DNA of 64,000 nucleotides from Alicyclobacillus hesperidum (GCF_900107035.1 NZ_FNOJ01000007.1:83475-147474); one strand, 5' to 3'. Counted from the first letter of the stretch, positions 9,166 through 19,196 are shown. Program-made: numbers and translations. Notes: a model not told the origin generated them from the letters alone.

Positions 9166-9214
9166 GAAAAAACGACCGCCTAAACGGCAGAGACCTGCCA
9201 TTTAAGCGATCGTT
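9166..9214 (-). terminator. Rho-independent terminator of rpsU-yqeY
   Basis: On the minus strand a long, slightly imperfect hairpin is formed by two 20-base arms (9214-9195 and 9190-9171) around a 4-base loop, followed at once by a run of T residues. It stands between yqeY and yqfC and separates the two transcription units. Confidence 0.85.
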
Positions 9215-9259
9215 TGAATGAATTTCAATGTCATACAAGCAAACAGCCTATGCATCCGA

Positions 9260-9703
9260 TCACGATAGCAAGCGCTGAACGACCTGTTGCACAAGCCGAC
9301 CATCGGCGCGGCCTCGCACCAACGGCATCAGTTCGGCCATCACTTTGCCCATATCGGACTTCGACGATGCGCCCACGCGCTCGACGACCGCTGACGCCAA
9401 CGCGCGCAACTCATCTTCGGTGAAAGGCTCCGGCAGATACGATTCGAGGATAGCTATCTCCTCTTCCGCCGTCTCAGCCAAATCCGTTCGATTCGCATCC
9501 TGGAACGCCTGGAGGGAATCTTTGCGCTGTTTAACCTCCTTCTGAATGACGCCGATGACGTCATCTTCGGAGAGCGGATGCCCGAGTTCGATCTCCCGGT
9601 TTTTCACCGCGGACTTGACCATACGAATGACGGAAAGCCGCACCTTTTGCTTCTCTTTCATGGCCTGCTTCAAATCGTCATTGAGACGATCAAGTAACCC
9701 CAT
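9260..9703 (-). CDS. yqeY: GatB/YqeY domain protein
   Basis: A 147-residue helical protein of the YqeY family, similar to the tRNA-binding tail domain of the amidotransferase subunit GatB. The exact role is unknown. It opens MGLLDRLNDDLKQAMKEK and contains ESYLPEPFTEDEL, both typical of the family. AGGAGG lies seven bases before the ATG. It follows rpsU, as in most Firmicutes, and is followed by a strong terminator. Confidence 0.94.
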   Translation of the reverse strand: MGLLDRLNDDLKQAMKEKQKVRLSVIRMVKSAVKNREIELGHPLSEDDVIGVIQKEVKQRKDSLQAFQDANRTDLAETAEEEIAILESYLPEPFTEDELRALASAVVERVGASSKSDMGKVMAELMPLVRGRADGRLVQQVVQRLLS

Positions 9704-9730
9704 GGAACGTCCTCCTGGCCATCCGAATGA

Positions 9731-9910
9731 TCAATAGCTACGGCGCTTTTTGCGAGCAGCCTCGGCCTTTTTCTTGCGTGCGACGCTCGGCTTCTCGTAG
9801 TGTGCGCGCTTGCGCGCCTCGGCCAAGACGCCGTCGCGAGCCGTCGCCTTCTTAAAGCGGCGCAGGGCGCTGTCGAGCGACTCGTTCTTGCGCAGACGAA
9901 TTTCAGACAT
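9731..9910 (-). CDS. rpsU: 30S ribosomal protein S21
   Basis: A 59-residue basic protein, S21 of the small ribosomal subunit, which affects initiation on the 3' end of 16S rRNA. It starts [20 protein letters not shown] and ends in a lysine/arginine-rich tail ([14 protein letters not shown]), matching the family in length and pattern. A GGAGGGAGGG ribosome-binding site precedes the ATG. A consensus sigma-A promoter lies upstream and yqeY follows. Confidence 0.97.
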   Translation of the reverse strand: MSEIRLRKNESLDSALRRFKKATARDGVLAEARKRAHYEKPSVARKKKAEAARKKRRSY

Positions 9911-9948
9911 CGAATTCCCTCCCTCCAGCGATGCATCAGACAGTCGTA

Positions 9949-9978
9949 ATTATAGTACAGCGAAAAAAAGCTCGTCAA
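9949..9978 (-). promoter_or_regulatory. sigma-A promoter of rpsU-yqeY
   Basis: Minus-strand TTGACG (9978-9973) and a perfect TATAAT (9954-9949) are separated by 18 bases, about 40 bases upstream of the rpsU start. This is one of the best promoter matches in the window. Confidence 0.8.
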
Positions 9979-10037
9979 ACGAAAGCATGGCCCCATCCGT
10001 GTATGCATACGGTTGTCCTAGAACAGGAGAGATTGCC

Positions 10038-10964
10038 ATGTGGACTCACGCGATTGCGACGATACTCTCCATCGTCGCCTTTCTCGGCGGACTTCGCGTC
10101 ATGCGCAGTGGTCTAACAGGCCTGGCGGAAGGCACCTTGACAAAATGGCTGCAGCGGCTCGTCGCAACGCCCTCGCGCGGAATCCTCACAGGTGCCTTCG
10201 CGACAGCGATACTGCAGAGCAGCGCGGCCTTGACCGCGATTGCCGTCGGCCTCGTCGCCGCCGGCAGCATCACGTTTCCAAGCGGCCTTGCCGTCGTCCT
10301 TGGCGCCAACGTCGGATCGACGATTACACCGCAACTGTTGAATCTCAACCTTTGGGGCATCGTACTGCCTGCGCTCGTCGCCGGCATCATCCTGGTATGC
10401 ACGCGCAAACCGAAGCTGGGACGCTTGGGTGAAGGCCTCGTTGGCTTTGCTTGCATTTTTATTTCGCTACAGGCCCTAAAAACGTCCCTAGAGCCGCTTG
10501 CCGCAAGCCATTGGTTTCATATGGCACTCCTGCATGCGGGTGCCCGGCCGCTTCTCGCGCTCGCTATTGGCTGTGGCCTTAGCGCCATCGTCCAGTCTTC
10601 GACAGCGACCACGCTCATCGCCATGGCCCTGGCCGCAGACGGTTTGATTCCCGTCGTCGGCGGCATCGCGATCGCGCTTGGCGCCAATGTAGGTACATGC
10701 CTGACGTCTGTCATTGCCGCCATCGGCACCATTCGCCCAGCCCAGCAGGTCGCCTTGGCCCATGTGCTGCTTAACGTGCTGGGCGTCGTGGTATTTGTTC
10801 CGTTATTGCAACCCTTCACCCACGTGATGTCTATGACCGCGGAAGATCCAGCACAGCAAATCGCCAATGCAAACACGGCGTTCAACCTTTTGTGCACGCT
10901 CATCGTGTGGCCGTTTACTCGCCAATTCGCAAGCCTGGTGGAACGCCTGCTACCGGCCCACTGA
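10038..10964 (+). CDS. Na/Pi-cotransporter II family membrane protein (YqeW-like)
   Basis: A 308-residue transporter with the two inverted repeats of the Na/Pi-cotransporter II family. Each carries a QSS motif (QSSAALTAIA near residue 60; QSSTATTLIA near 180) and a GANVG motif (about 95 and 217), which form the substrate and sodium sites. It probably imports phosphate or another anion with sodium. The start at 10038 is supported by AGGAG eight bases upstream. B. subtilis yqeW occupies the same location. The gene is convergent with the Nudix-deoC gene, with two bases between the stops. Confidence 0.9.
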   Translation: MWTHAIATILSIVAFLGGLRVMRSGLTGLAEGTLTKWLQRLVATPSRGILTGAFATAILQSSAALTAIAVGLVAAGSITFPSGLAVVLGANVGSTITPQLLNLNLWGIVLPALVAGIILVCTRKPKLGRLGEGLVGFACIFISLQALKTSLEPLAASHWFHMALLHAGARPLLALAIGCGLSAIVQSSTATTLIAMALAADGLIPVVGGIAIALGANVGTCLTSVIAAIGTIRPAQQVALAHVLLNVLGVVVFVPLLQPFTHVMSMTAEDPAQQIANANTAFNLLCTLIVWPFTRQFASLVERLLPAH

Positions 10965-10966
10965 GG

Positions 10967-12244
10967 CTAGGGCAACAGTTTAGCAGCAGCCGACGTCCCA
11001 AGCCGATCCGCGCCATAGCGCATCAACTGCACGGCCGCCTCGGGGGTGCGAATGCCTGCGGAAGCCTTCACACCAGCCCGCCCGGCAACCGCCATCGCCA
11101 TCGCGGCGACATCCGCGATACGCGCGCCCGCTGTGTGAAACCCTGTCGATGTCTTAACGAAGTCCGCTCCGGCCGCCGCAGCGACCAGGGCGCCCTTGAT
11201 AACACCATCGATGGCGAGTGCGCTCGTCTCCAGAATCACCTTGACGACCGGCGGGTGTGCAAACTGATGAGCGGTATCGACCACAGCGCGGACCGCTGCA
11301 TACCAACTCGCGAGATCGCCCTCGCATAGCGCACCAACAGGCCCCACCATATCGATCTCGACAGCGCCGCACGCCACGGCATCTGCCACTTCAAAGCGCA
11401 AAGCACCTTGGGTTGACGCGCCATGGGGAAATCCAACGACCGTGCACACGCGTACCGGTTGTTCGCCAAGAAAACGCCTTGCCAGCGCCACATGGCGCGG
11501 CGATACACAGACAGTCGGCCACTTGCGGCGAATCGCTTCCACGCAAAGATTTTGAATGTCGATTTCGCTTGCCTCCGGGCGCAATAACGTGCTTTCGATG
11601 GCCGCTTGCACCGCTTCGGCACTGGGCTTTGGGCGAGGAAGGGAGACGTCTTTGGCCGGAAACCACGGCACTTGGGGCAACGTCTGTAGCACTTCCGCGC
11701 GGCAGGCGGCGACGAGCTTGTGTAGCGCAGCGTGCGCGGCGACAAATGCCTGATCGAGGTCTACCACAGGCGCGGCGAGCGACAGCTGGCGAAACTTCTC
11801 TTCAAAACCTCCATCGAGCCAATCCAAGATCGCTTCCGCTTTGGCGAAGGCAAAAGCCCAATTCGGGTATCCGCGTTCCTCATGACGCGCTTTTGCCTCA
11901 TCCCACGGCAAAAAGTAAGCGGCGTTGACTTCCTCGACCTGGTGCACCGGCGACACATCGCCCTCCGCTTGAAGGAGGTAAAGCCGAACCTGCTTGCGCA
12001 CCGGATCGCCATTGCGCTCAATCCGATATTCGATCCGCCCGATGTCACCGACAATGCGCGCCTCGACGCCCGTCTCTTCCAGGATTTCACGAACCGCCGC
12101 CTCTTCCCACGTCTCGCCTGGCTCCAAGTGGCCTTTCGGAAATGCAACTTGGCCGTACGCGTCGTCGATCAACAACACTTCGCGACCTTGCCTTCCCTGG
12201 CGCACAACCAGCCCGCCTGCAGCTCGTTCGACTTGCTCGCTCAC
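10967..12244 (-). CDS. Nudix hydrolase fused to deoxyribose-phosphate aldolase (DeoC)
   Basis: One 425-residue frame encodes two enzymes. Residues 1-150 are a Nudix hydrolase with an intact Nudix box, GHLEPGETWEEAAVREILEE and on to V60 (G38, E44, RE at 52-53, EE at 56-57). Residues 205-425 are a class I deoxyribose-5-phosphate aldolase: EIDMV with D298, the Schiff-base lysine in VKTSTGF (K364) and the second catalytic lysine in KASAGIRT (K393). A linker of about 55 residues joins them. No stop or frameshift separates the parts. The GTG start has GGGAGGT eight bases upstream and overlaps the mtaB stop by four bases. DERA cleaves deoxyribose-5-phosphate; the Nudix part may remove oxidised or free nucleotides, so a role in nucleotide clean-up or salvage is an inference. 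Confidence 0.92.
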   Translation of the reverse strand: MSEQVERAAGGLVVRQGRQGREVLLIDDAYGQVAFPKGHLEPGETWEEAAVREILEETGVEARIVGDIGRIEYRIERNGDPVRKQVRLYLLQAEGDVSPVHQVEEVNAAYFLPWDEAKARHEERGYPNWAFAFAKAEAILDWLDGGFEEKFRQLSLAAPVVDLDQAFVAAHAALHKLVAACRAEVLQTLPQVPWFPAKDVSLPRPKPSAEAVQAAIESTLLRPEASEIDIQNLCVEAIRRKWPTVCVSPRHVALARRFLGEQPVRVCTVVGFPHGASTQGALRFEVADAVACGAVEIDMVGPVGALCEGDLASWYAAVRAVVDTAHQFAHPPVVKVILETSALAIDGVIKGALVAAAAGADFVKTSTGFHTAGARIADVAAMAMAVAGRAGVKASAGIRTPEAAVQLMRYGADRLGTSAAAKLLP

Positions 12245-13668
12245 GATGTCAACCTCCCGCTTGTGCTTACCGCGACGCCATGCTCGTCCTGATCAGCGAA
12301 CGTCAGTTGTTCGACAAAATGCCCTAATTGCACCCCATTGCCCGTCTCAACAATGCGTACACGCATCCGTTCGCCGACGAGCGCTTCAAGGGGCGTCCCC
12401 TCAGGGACGCGAAATGCCACGCGCAAATAATTTGCGGCATAACCGACGAGCATCCGCTTTTGTTCCGGATGTGCCGCAAACGCGCGCCGCGTCTCGTCAT
12501 CCGCCGAGATGACCGGAGACTCGGCGATGACGTCGAGATGGCGTCCGACAAATTGACGTGCATAGTCCGCTTCCAGCCGCTGCGAAAGTTGAATCATGCG
12601 TGCCACGCGAAGGTGCTTCACGTCTTCTGCAACTTGATCCTTGAATTTGGCCGCAGCCGTGCCACGCCGCTGTGAATAGGGAAAGACGTGAAGCTGCGAG
12701 AAGCGCTGTTCTTCAACAAACGCGTAAGTGTCCTCGAAGTCGGCGTCCGTCTCCCCCGGAAAACCGACGATCACATCGCTCGTGATCGCAAGATCAGGGA
12801 GGGCGTTGCGCAACTGCTTCAACTTTTCCGCATATTCGGCGACGGTATAGTGGCGATGCATGCGCCGCAATACTTCATCGCTGCCGGCCTGCAGAGGAAT
12901 ATGCAAGTGGTTCACGACTTTTTGTGAACGGCCGAGCACCTCGATTAAATGGTCGTCGATCTCGCTTGCCTCAATCGAACTGATCCGGATGCGAAACGGC
13001 AACTCGATTCGCTCTAAGTCCGCAAGCAAATGCGCCAATCGATAATCTACAAAATCCGCGCCATAGCCACCTGTATGGATACCCGTCAAGACGATTTCCC
13101 GATATCCAGCTTGAGCCAATTTGGTTGCCTGCGCCAGGACATTTTCCGGCTTGCGGCTGCGAATCAAACCACGTGCACGTGGAATGATGCAAAACGTGCA
13201 GAAGTTGTTGCAACCATCCTGGATTTTCAGGTTCGCTCGCGAGCGCTCTTCGAAATACGGGACGTCCAGTTCCTCAAATGCGTCCGCCTTCATGATATTG
13301 CCGACGCTTTGGTAGGGATGCTGTTCTTTTTGCACGCGCTCGACGTGATCGACAATCTTGGACTTCTGGTCGTTGCCAATGACCAAGTCGACGCCGGCGA
13401 TGCGAGCCACTTCATCAGGTGCCACCTGCGCGTAGCAGCCTGTGACGACGACCACAGCATCGGGATTCGTACGGACTGCACGACGAATCATTTGGCGGCT
13501 TTTTTTGTCGCCGGTATGCGTCACGGTGCACGTGTTGACGACGTACACATCCGCCTTTTCCTCAAAAGGCACCTGCTCGTAGCCGCGGTGCTTAAAAACC
13601 TGCCAAATGCCTTCTGTATCGTAAAAGTTCACTTTGCATCCGAGCGTATGAAACGCGACCGTTGGCAC
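12241..13668 (-). CDS. mtaB: tRNA threonylcarbamoyladenosine methylthiotransferase MtaB
   Basis: MtaB is a radical-SAM enzyme that converts t6A37 to ms2t6A37 in tRNAs. The 475-residue product has the N-terminal MTTase domain with C11 in HTLGCKVN, C47 and C78 binding one iron-sulfur cluster; the radical-SAM motif CNNFCTFC (C153, C157, C160); and a C-terminal TRAM domain. I chose GTG at 13668, nine bases after GGGAGGT, which gives the standard PTVAFHTLGC start; the ribosome-binding site lies in the last codons of rsmE. It is the seventh gene of the hrcA operon, as yqeV is in B. subtilis. Confidence 0.95.
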   Translation of the reverse strand: MPTVAFHTLGCKVNFYDTEGIWQVFKHRGYEQVPFEEKADVYVVNTCTVTHTGDKKSRQMIRRAVRTNPDAVVVVTGCYAQVAPDEVARIAGVDLVIGNDQKSKIVDHVERVQKEQHPYQSVGNIMKADAFEELDVPYFEERSRANLKIQDGCNNFCTFCIIPRARGLIRSRKPENVLAQATKLAQAGYREIVLTGIHTGGYGADFVDYRLAHLLADLERIELPFRIRISSIEASEIDDHLIEVLGRSQKVVNHLHIPLQAGSDEVLRRMHRHYTVAEYAEKLKQLRNALPDLAITSDVIVGFPGETDADFEDTYAFVEEQRFSQLHVFPYSQRRGTAAAKFKDQVAEDVKHLRVARMIQLSQRLEADYARQFVGRHLDVIAESPVISADDETRRAFAAHPEQKRMLVGYAANYLRVAFRVPEGTPLEALVGERMRVRIVETGNGVQLGHFVEQLTFADQDEHGVAVSTSGRLTS

Positions 13669-13672
13669 CTTA

Positions 13673-14419
13673 TCAACCTCCCATATCGCCAAAATGCATC
13701 AAGGCTGCTGCAAGTGCGGCCATACCCGCCGTTTCTGTGCGCAAAATGCGCGGTCCAAGCGTCACCGTACAGGCGCCCGGCAGACTATGCAACGCGTCCC
13801 TTTCGGCGTCGGCCCAACCGCCCTCCGGCCCAATCACAATCGCCCGCACGAGAGCGCCTGGCGCCTCCTGCAGCGCAGAGCGAAAACCGCGGGCGCGCTC
13901 CAACTCGTCGAGCACAAGGGAATGCGTCACCCCCTTGCTTTCGAGCAAGCGAGCGAGATCGGGCAACGTCTTGGCGTACGCCACGTCAGGTATACGATCG
14001 CGCTGGGCTTGCATCGCTGCCTCGCGAACGATCTTGCGCCAGCGCCCAAGCTTCACCTCCACCTTGCCCTCAATGCGGGCAACCGAACGCTCTGCTTGGT
14101 AAACAACAAAAGAGATGGCGCCGATCTCCGTGCATTTCTGGAGGATCGACTCCATCTTGTCTCCCTTGGCCATGCCTTGCACGACGACGAAACCTGCGGC
14201 AGGCTCGGAAATAGGATAGCGTTCGCGCAAGCAAACGGCGACGGCCGACTGCTCCACCGCGACGATTTCCCCAAGCCATGGCCCGTCGTCCAAAGCAATG
14301 ACCAGCCGCTCCCCGGGACGCACGCGCAAAACGCGGGCGAAATGGCGGCCGTCTTCGCCGCCGATGGCAACCGTCCGCCCCGGCTCACCGATTCCCTCGA
14401 CAAAGACGCGCGGCAACAT
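13673..14419 (-). CDS. rsmE: 16S rRNA m3U1498 methyltransferase RsmE
   Basis: A SPOUT-class methyltransferase that modifies U1498 of 16S rRNA. The 248-residue product has an N-terminal PUA-like domain (HFARVLRVRPGERL) and the C-terminal knot with VIGPEGGW and LGPRILRTETA, both hallmarks of RsmE. The ATG at 14419 overlaps the prmA stop as TAATG and is preceded by GGTGAAGG. An in-frame ATG at 14449 exists but has no good ribosome-binding site. Confidence 0.95.
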   Translation of the reverse strand: MLPRVFVEGIGEPGRTVAIGGEDGRHFARVLRVRPGERLVIALDDGPWLGEIVAVEQSAVAVCLRERYPISEPAAGFVVVQGMAKGDKMESILQKCTEIGAISFVVYQAERSVARIEGKVEVKLGRWRKIVREAAMQAQRDRIPDVAYAKTLPDLARLLESKGVTHSLVLDELERARGFRSALQEAPGALVRAIVIGPEGGWADAERDALHSLPGACTVTLGPRILRTETAGMAALAAALMHFGDMGG

Positions 14420-15369
14420 TACACCTTCACCGCCAAGAGCGCCACCCAATCGTCGCGCTGATATCGCTTTTCGATGGTAAATCCAGACTTTCGCAGGGCT
14501 GCTTCGACCGCCGGAGCCTGTGTGTCGATATAGCCTGACGTCAAAAAGCGCCCGCCGGCCGGCATACGTGAAGCGACTTGTGGCACAAGTAAAATCACGA
14601 TGTCGCGCAGAATGTTCGCGATCGCGATATCAAACTGCACACCCTCCGCAAAGCCCGTGAGCAAATTGCCTTCCGACACTTGGATGCGATCCGCCAATTC
14701 GTTCCGGGCGACGTTTTCGCGCGCAGCCCGCACTGCCACCGGATCGATGTCGATGGCCGTGACACGTTGTGCGCCAAGCCGCGCCGCGGCGATAGCGAGC
14801 ACGCCTGTCCCGGTGCCGACATCGAGCACCCTCGCCTCTGGGGTGACGATCTCCGCCAATGCGGCAGCACACATTTGTGTTGTCTGGTGTGCACCGGTGC
14901 CAAAGGCCATACCCGGCTCGATGACGATCCGCTCGCGCAGAGCGAGATCGCCTGTCAATTGATCGACATGCCAGATCGGCACAATGACGAGCGAATCGCC
15001 CACCGGAATGGGCGCGTAATGTTCTTTCCACGCGTTGAGCCAGACGCTGTCGTCGATTGCGTCGATCCGAATGTCGATGGGCCCGTCGCCCACGTGCACG
15101 CCTGCGGCGGCAACGCGGTCGATGACGCCCTGAATGCGGTCGCGCAGTTCAGCCGGATCGTATTCATCGGGAAAATACACCGCCACCGCGACGTCGGGCG
15201 TCGGTACAATCATCTCGTCAAACCACTCGCCGTACTCGGGATGGGGCTGCTCGAATTCGCCGATACCCTCCAGTTGAACGCCCTGAACGTCGGGAAACTC
15301 CTGCAGCAACGCCGCAATCGCGTCAGAAGCCTCGTGCGCCACCCGAAACTGCACATGCCACCAGTGCAT
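14419..15369 (-). CDS. prmA: ribosomal protein L11 methyltransferase PrmA
   Basis: A SAM-dependent enzyme that trimethylates ribosomal protein L11. The 316-residue protein has the N-terminal substrate-recognition domain and a class I methyltransferase fold with the SAM loop VLDVGTGTGVLAIAA and the catalytic-region motif IANILRDI, which in family members is usually NPPY- or N-I-L-like. ATG at 15369 lies seven bases after AGGAGG, directly behind the dnaJ stop. It sits between dnaJ and rsmE as in B. subtilis. Confidence 0.95.
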   Translation of the reverse strand: MHWWHVQFRVAHEASDAIAALLQEFPDVQGVQLEGIGEFEQPHPEYGEWFDEMIVPTPDVAVAVYFPDEYDPAELRDRIQGVIDRVAAAGVHVGDGPIDIRIDAIDDSVWLNAWKEHYAPIPVGDSLVIVPIWHVDQLTGDLALRERIVIEPGMAFGTGAHQTTQMCAAALAEIVTPEARVLDVGTGTGVLAIAAARLGAQRVTAIDIDPVAVRAARENVARNELADRIQVSEGNLLTGFAEGVQFDIAIANILRDIVILLVPQVASRMPAGGRFLTSGYIDTQAPAVEAALRKSGFTIEKRYQRDDWVALLAVKV

Positions 15370-15380
15370 GCCACGCCTCC

Positions 15381-16523
15381 TCACGCGTTTCCGAGAAACG
15401 CGTCTTTCATCCGTTCCATAAATGATCTCGCTTGTTCATGCGTTTGCACGCCGAGTTCTTTGCCCAACTCACGGAACAAGTCCTTTTGCCGCTCGGTCAA
15501 ATTCGTGGGCGTCATGACTTGCACGCGAACGTGTTGATCGCCACGCGCGACCGGTGAACCCAGCTTGGGAATCCCTTTGCCGCGCAAGCGGAACGAAGTC
15601 CCAGATTGAGTACCCTCGGGAATCCGCAGTTTGACAGAACCGTCGAGCGTCGGCACGTCGATCTCGTCGCCGAGCGCGGCCTGCACAAACGACAGAGGAA
15701 CGTCAAGATAGATATTGGTGCCTTCGCGTTCAAACAGTTCGTGCGGACGCACGTGCATCACGATAAACAAGTCGCCGGGTTGCCCGCCATTGGGGCTCGA
15801 CTCACCGGCACCCGGCATCCGCAGACGCGTACCATTGTCTACCCCGGGCGGCACCTTGACCTGAACCGTGCGGCGCACACGCCGCCGGCCTTGTCCGCGA
15901 CAATCTGGACATGGATCGTCAATCATCTGGCCGCGGCCGTGACAGGCCTGACACACCCTGCGATTCACCATCCGACCAAACGGCGTATTCGTAACCGTCT
16001 GTTGTTCGCCCGTGCCGTGGCAGACTGAGCACGTCTTGGGGTGCGTTCCAGGGCGTGCTCCGCTGCCCCCACAGGTCGAACATGTCTCTGTACGGGGAAT
16101 TTGAATCTCTTTCTCCGCGCCAAACGCGGCCTCCTCAAACTCGATTTCCAAGTCGTATTCGAGGTCCTGTCCGCGCTGGGGCCCGCGTGGCCGTCCGCCC
16201 GCGCCGCCGAAAAACATATCGAAAATGTCCCCAAACCCGCCGAAGTCGAAATCGCCAAAGCCTGCACCCGGCCCACCCGCACCGCCGCCAAAGCCCTGCG
16301 TGGGATCTTGATGGCCGAATTGATCATAGCGAGCGCGCTTCGCGGAATCAGAGAGGACGTCGTACGCTTCCGCGATCTCCGCAAACTTCTGCTGGGCGTT
16401 TGGATCGTCCTTATTGACATCTGGGTGGTATTGCCGCGCCAGCTTTCGATACGCCTTTTTGATTTCATCTTGCGTGGCGGACCGGCTGACACCGAGAACT
16501 TCATAATAATCTCGTTTGCTCAC
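15381..16523 (-). CDS. dnaJ: chaperone DnaJ
   Basis: DnaJ stimulates the ATPase of DnaK and delivers unfolded clients. The 380-residue protein has a J domain with HPD at about 33-35, a Gly/Phe-rich region (about 70-110), four CxxCxGxG zinc repeats ([32 protein letters not shown]) and the C-terminal substrate-binding domain. The start is GTG, with GGAGGG six bases upstream. It follows dnaK after a 119-base gap that contains a hairpin. Confidence 0.98.
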   Translation of the reverse strand: MSKRDYYEVLGVSRSATQDEIKKAYRKLARQYHPDVNKDDPNAQQKFAEIAEAYDVLSDSAKRARYDQFGHQDPTQGFGGGAGGPGAGFGDFDFGGFGDIFDMFFGGAGGRPRGPQRGQDLEYDLEIEFEEAAFGAEKEIQIPRTETCSTCGGSGARPGTHPKTCSVCHGTGEQQTVTNTPFGRMVNRRVCQACHGRGQMIDDPCPDCRGQGRRRVRRTVQVKVPPGVDNGTRLRMPGAGESSPNGGQPGDLFIVMHVRPHELFEREGTNIYLDVPLSFVQAALGDEIDVPTLDGSVKLRIPEGTQSGTSFRLRGKGIPKLGSPVARGDQHVRVQVMTPTNLTERQKDLFRELGKELGVQTHEQARSFMERMKDAFLGNA

Positions 16524-16568
16524 CGGTATCCCTCCAAAGCAAAGTTCCTTTGTTCATCTTACAACGAC

Positions 16569-16590
16569 GGCAGGGCGTCGTCACCCTGCC
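16569..16590 (-). other. hairpin between dnaK and dnaJ
   Basis: Seven-base arms GGCAGGG and CCCTGCC around an 8-base loop lie in the dnaK-dnaJ gap. No T run follows on the minus strand, so it is more likely an RNA processing or stability element than a terminator. Such a structure could set the DnaK:DnaJ ratio; that is inference. Confidence 0.5.
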
Positions 16591-16642
16591 ATCAGACACA
16601 TATATCAACGATAGCCGCACACCGTCAAGCTGTGTGATCGAT

Positions 16643-18490
16643 TCACTTCTGGTCTTTATCGACCTCTGTGAAGTCGGCGTCAACGACGTTGTCAGATGCG
16701 TTCTGGGCACCCGCGTCGGCGTTTGCACCCGAGGTAGCACCAGCCTGCGCCGACTGCGCCGCCTGCTCGTAAAGCTTGGTCGACAACTTGTGCAAGACCT
16801 GAGTGAGAGCTTCCGACTTCTGCTTGATGGCTTCCGCATCGGTACCTTCAAGCGCAGTGCGCAGCTCTTTCTGCCTTTCTTCCGCCTCGCTCTTCAGAGC
16901 CGCATCCGCCTTGTCGCCAAGGTCTTTCAACGCCTTGTCAGTTTGGTAGAGCAATTGGTCCGCTTGGTTGCGAATCTCGACTTGCTCACGGCGCTTCTTG
17001 TCCTCTTCGGCATGCATTTGCGCCTCTTTCATCATCCGATCGACTTCTTCCTTCGACAAACCACTCGAAGCCGTGATGGTGATCCGCTGCGACTTGCCCG
17101 TGCCTAAGTCCTTTGCCGAAACGTTCACGATACCGTTGGCGTCGATGTCGAACGTGACTTCAATCTGCGGCACGCCGCGCGGTGCTGGTGGAATGTCGCT
17201 GAGCGTAAAGCGACCCAATGTCTTGTTGTCGGCCGCCATTTCGCGCTCGCCTTGCAATACGTGAATCTCCACCGACGTCTGATTGTCTGCAGCCGTCGAG
17301 AAAATCTGACTCTTTGACGTCGGAATCGTCGTGTTGCGATCAATCAAACGCGTGAACACGCCACCCATCGTCTCGATGCCAAGCGAGAGCGGCGTGACGT
17401 CGAGCAGGACGATGTCTTTGACTTCGCCCGTCAAGACGCCTGCCTGAATTGCAGCACCCACCGCGACAACCTCGTCCGGGTTGACGCCTTTCGACGGTTC
17501 CTTGCCAATCAACTTCTTGATAGCCTCTTGTACGGCTGGAATGCGGGTCGATCCGCCGACCAAAATGACCTTGTCGATGTCGTTCGCCGTCAGTCCAGCA
17601 TCAGACAGCGCTTGGCGAGTGGGCCCGAGAGTCGCTTCGATCAAATCTGCCGAGAGCTCTTCGAACTTCGCGCGCGTCAGATTGACTTCAAGGTGTTTTG
17701 GTCCCGTTGCGTCAGCCGAGATAAACGGCAATGAGATGGTCGTCGTCAATGTGGACGACAATTCCTTCTTCGCTTTTTCTGCCGCATCCTTAAGACGCTG
17801 CATTGCCATTTTGTCGTGGCTGAGATCAATCCCAGTATCCTTGCGGAACGTGTCAATCAGATATTGCATAATTCGGTTGTCGAAGTCATCGCCACCCAGA
17901 TGGTTGTTACCGCTGGTCGCCTTGACTTCGAACACACCATCGCCCAGTTCCAAAATGGAGACGTCAAACGTCCCACCGCCGAGGTCGAAGACGAGAATGG
18001 TTTGATCGTCTTCCTTGTCGACGCCGTAGGCGAGCGCCGCAGCCGTAGGCTCGTTGACGATGCGCAGCACTTCCAGTCCGGCAATGCGCCCCGCATCCTT
18101 TGTCGCTTGGCGCTGGCTGTCGCTGAAGTACGCCGGAACGGTGATCACAGCCTGGCTAACCGTCTCACCGAGATACGCCTCCGCATCCGCCTTCAACTTC
18201 TGCAAGATCATCGCCGAAATTTCCGGCGGCGTGTACGATTTGTCATCGATCTGCACTTTGTGGCTGGTACCCATGTGGCGCTTGATCGAAATAATGGTTC
18301 GATCCGGATTCGTGATCGCTTGGCGCTTTGCAACGTCACCGACCAGACGCTCGCCATCACGGCTAAAAGCGACGACTGACGGCGTCGTACGGTTGCCTTC
18401 CGCATTCGGAATGACGACCGGTTCGCCGCCTTCCATCACCGCTACACAAGAGTTTGTTGTACCTAGGTCGATGCCAATGACTTTTGCCAT
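16643..18490 (-). CDS. dnaK: chaperone DnaK (Hsp70)
   Basis: The 615-residue ATP-dependent Hsp70 chaperone. The nucleotide-binding domain begins [13 protein letters not shown] and contains [13 protein letters not shown] and [10 protein letters not shown]; the substrate-binding domain starts near residue 365 and a helical lid follows. As in Gram-positive DnaK proteins, a segment of about 25 residues is missing from the nucleotide-binding domain. GGAGG precedes the ATG. It is third in the hrcA-grpE-dnaK-dnaJ operon and so under CIRCE/HrcA control. Confidence 0.98.
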   Translation of the reverse strand: MAKVIGIDLGTTNSCVAVMEGGEPVVIPNAEGNRTTPSVVAFSRDGERLVGDVAKRQAITNPDRTIISIKRHMGTSHKVQIDDKSYTPPEISAMILQKLKADAEAYLGETVSQAVITVPAYFSDSQRQATKDAGRIAGLEVLRIVNEPTAAALAYGVDKEDDQTILVFDLGGGTFDVSILELGDGVFEVKATSGNNHLGGDDFDNRIMQYLIDTFRKDTGIDLSHDKMAMQRLKDAAEKAKKELSSTLTTTISLPFISADATGPKHLEVNLTRAKFEELSADLIEATLGPTRQALSDAGLTANDIDKVILVGGSTRIPAVQEAIKKLIGKEPSKGVNPDEVVAVGAAIQAGVLTGEVKDIVLLDVTPLSLGIETMGGVFTRLIDRNTTIPTSKSQIFSTAADNQTSVEIHVLQGEREMAADNKTLGRFTLSDIPPAPRGVPQIEVTFDIDANGIVNVSAKDLGTGKSQRITITASSGLSKEEVDRMMKEAQMHAEEDKKRREQVEIRNQADQLLYQTDKALKDLGDKADAALKSEAEERQKELRTALEGTDAEAIKQKSEALTQVLHKLSTKLYEQAAQSAQAGATSGANADAGAQNASDNVVDADFTEVDKDQK

Positions 18491-18545
18491 CGGTTATCCT
18501 CCTCCATCGTGTCACACAGACGTTGTTTCAAAAGGTCGGGTGAGC

Positions 18546-19157
18546 TTAGACACTGACCTTGACCATCGCCGGTCGTAGCACTTTGCCGTGAATCGTGTAA
18601 CCCTTTTGCAAGACCTGCAACACGACGCCCGGCTCTGTGCCTTCCACCGACTCCTGCATAACCGCCTCGTGCAGAGCTGGATCAAACGTGGCGCCTTCCG
18701 CCGCCATCGCTTCAACGCCATATTGCCCGAGCAATTGTTGTAACTGCCGGTGGACCATTTCAATACCCGTTTTTAGTTGCGGCTCGTCCACCTGGTCGAA
18801 GGCCGCCATCGCGCGATCAAAATTATCGATAACCGGCAGCAAGTCGCCGAGCAGTTTTTTGGTCGCAAACTGGGTCAATTCTTCGCGCTCCTGACGCGTA
18901 CGCCGGCGAAAATTGTCAAAGTCCGCGCGCGTCCGCAACAATTGCTGGGTCAGTTCCTCAATCTGCGCATCCCTCGGATCGCGCGCGGTTTCGCTCACGC
19001 CATCCTCGTCAAACGAGATATCCTCGCGAGCGAGTTCCGCGGCGTCAACATCGTGTTCAGCCGCGGCGAGGTCCGCCTGTTGTTCTTTGTTTACAGTCGC
19101 TTGCGCGTCGTCCACCATCGGCTCTGCATCTGATTGCTTCGTCGAGTCTTCCGTCAC
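18546..19157 (-). CDS. grpE: nucleotide exchange factor GrpE
   Basis: GrpE releases ADP from DnaK. The product (about 203 residues) has an acidic, disordered N-terminal third, a coiled coil (about 70-120) containing DFDNFRRRTRQEREE, and the C-terminal beta domain with VVLQVLQKGYTIHGKVLRPAMVKV. I chose GTG at 19157 because AAAGGA lies eight bases upstream; an ATG three codons earlier overlaps that site. It lies between hrcA and dnaK. Confidence 0.95.
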   Translation of the reverse strand: MTEDSTKQSDAEPMVDDAQATVNKEQQADLAAAEHDVDAAELAREDISFDEDGVSETARDPRDAQIEELTQQLLRTRADFDNFRRRTRQEREELTQFATKKLLGDLLPVIDNFDRAMAAFDQVDEPQLKTGIEMVHRQLQQLLGQYGVEAMAAEGATFDPALHEAVMQESVEGTEPGVVLQVLQKGYTIHGKVLRPAMVKVSV

Positions 19158-19196
19158 CTGGAACATCCTTTCTTCGAGTATCGCGCCGATGTAGCA

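Noticed and set aside
13030..14214. 394-residue plus-strand open frame
   Set aside because: Antisense to mtaB and rsmE, with low-complexity composition and no recognisable motif.
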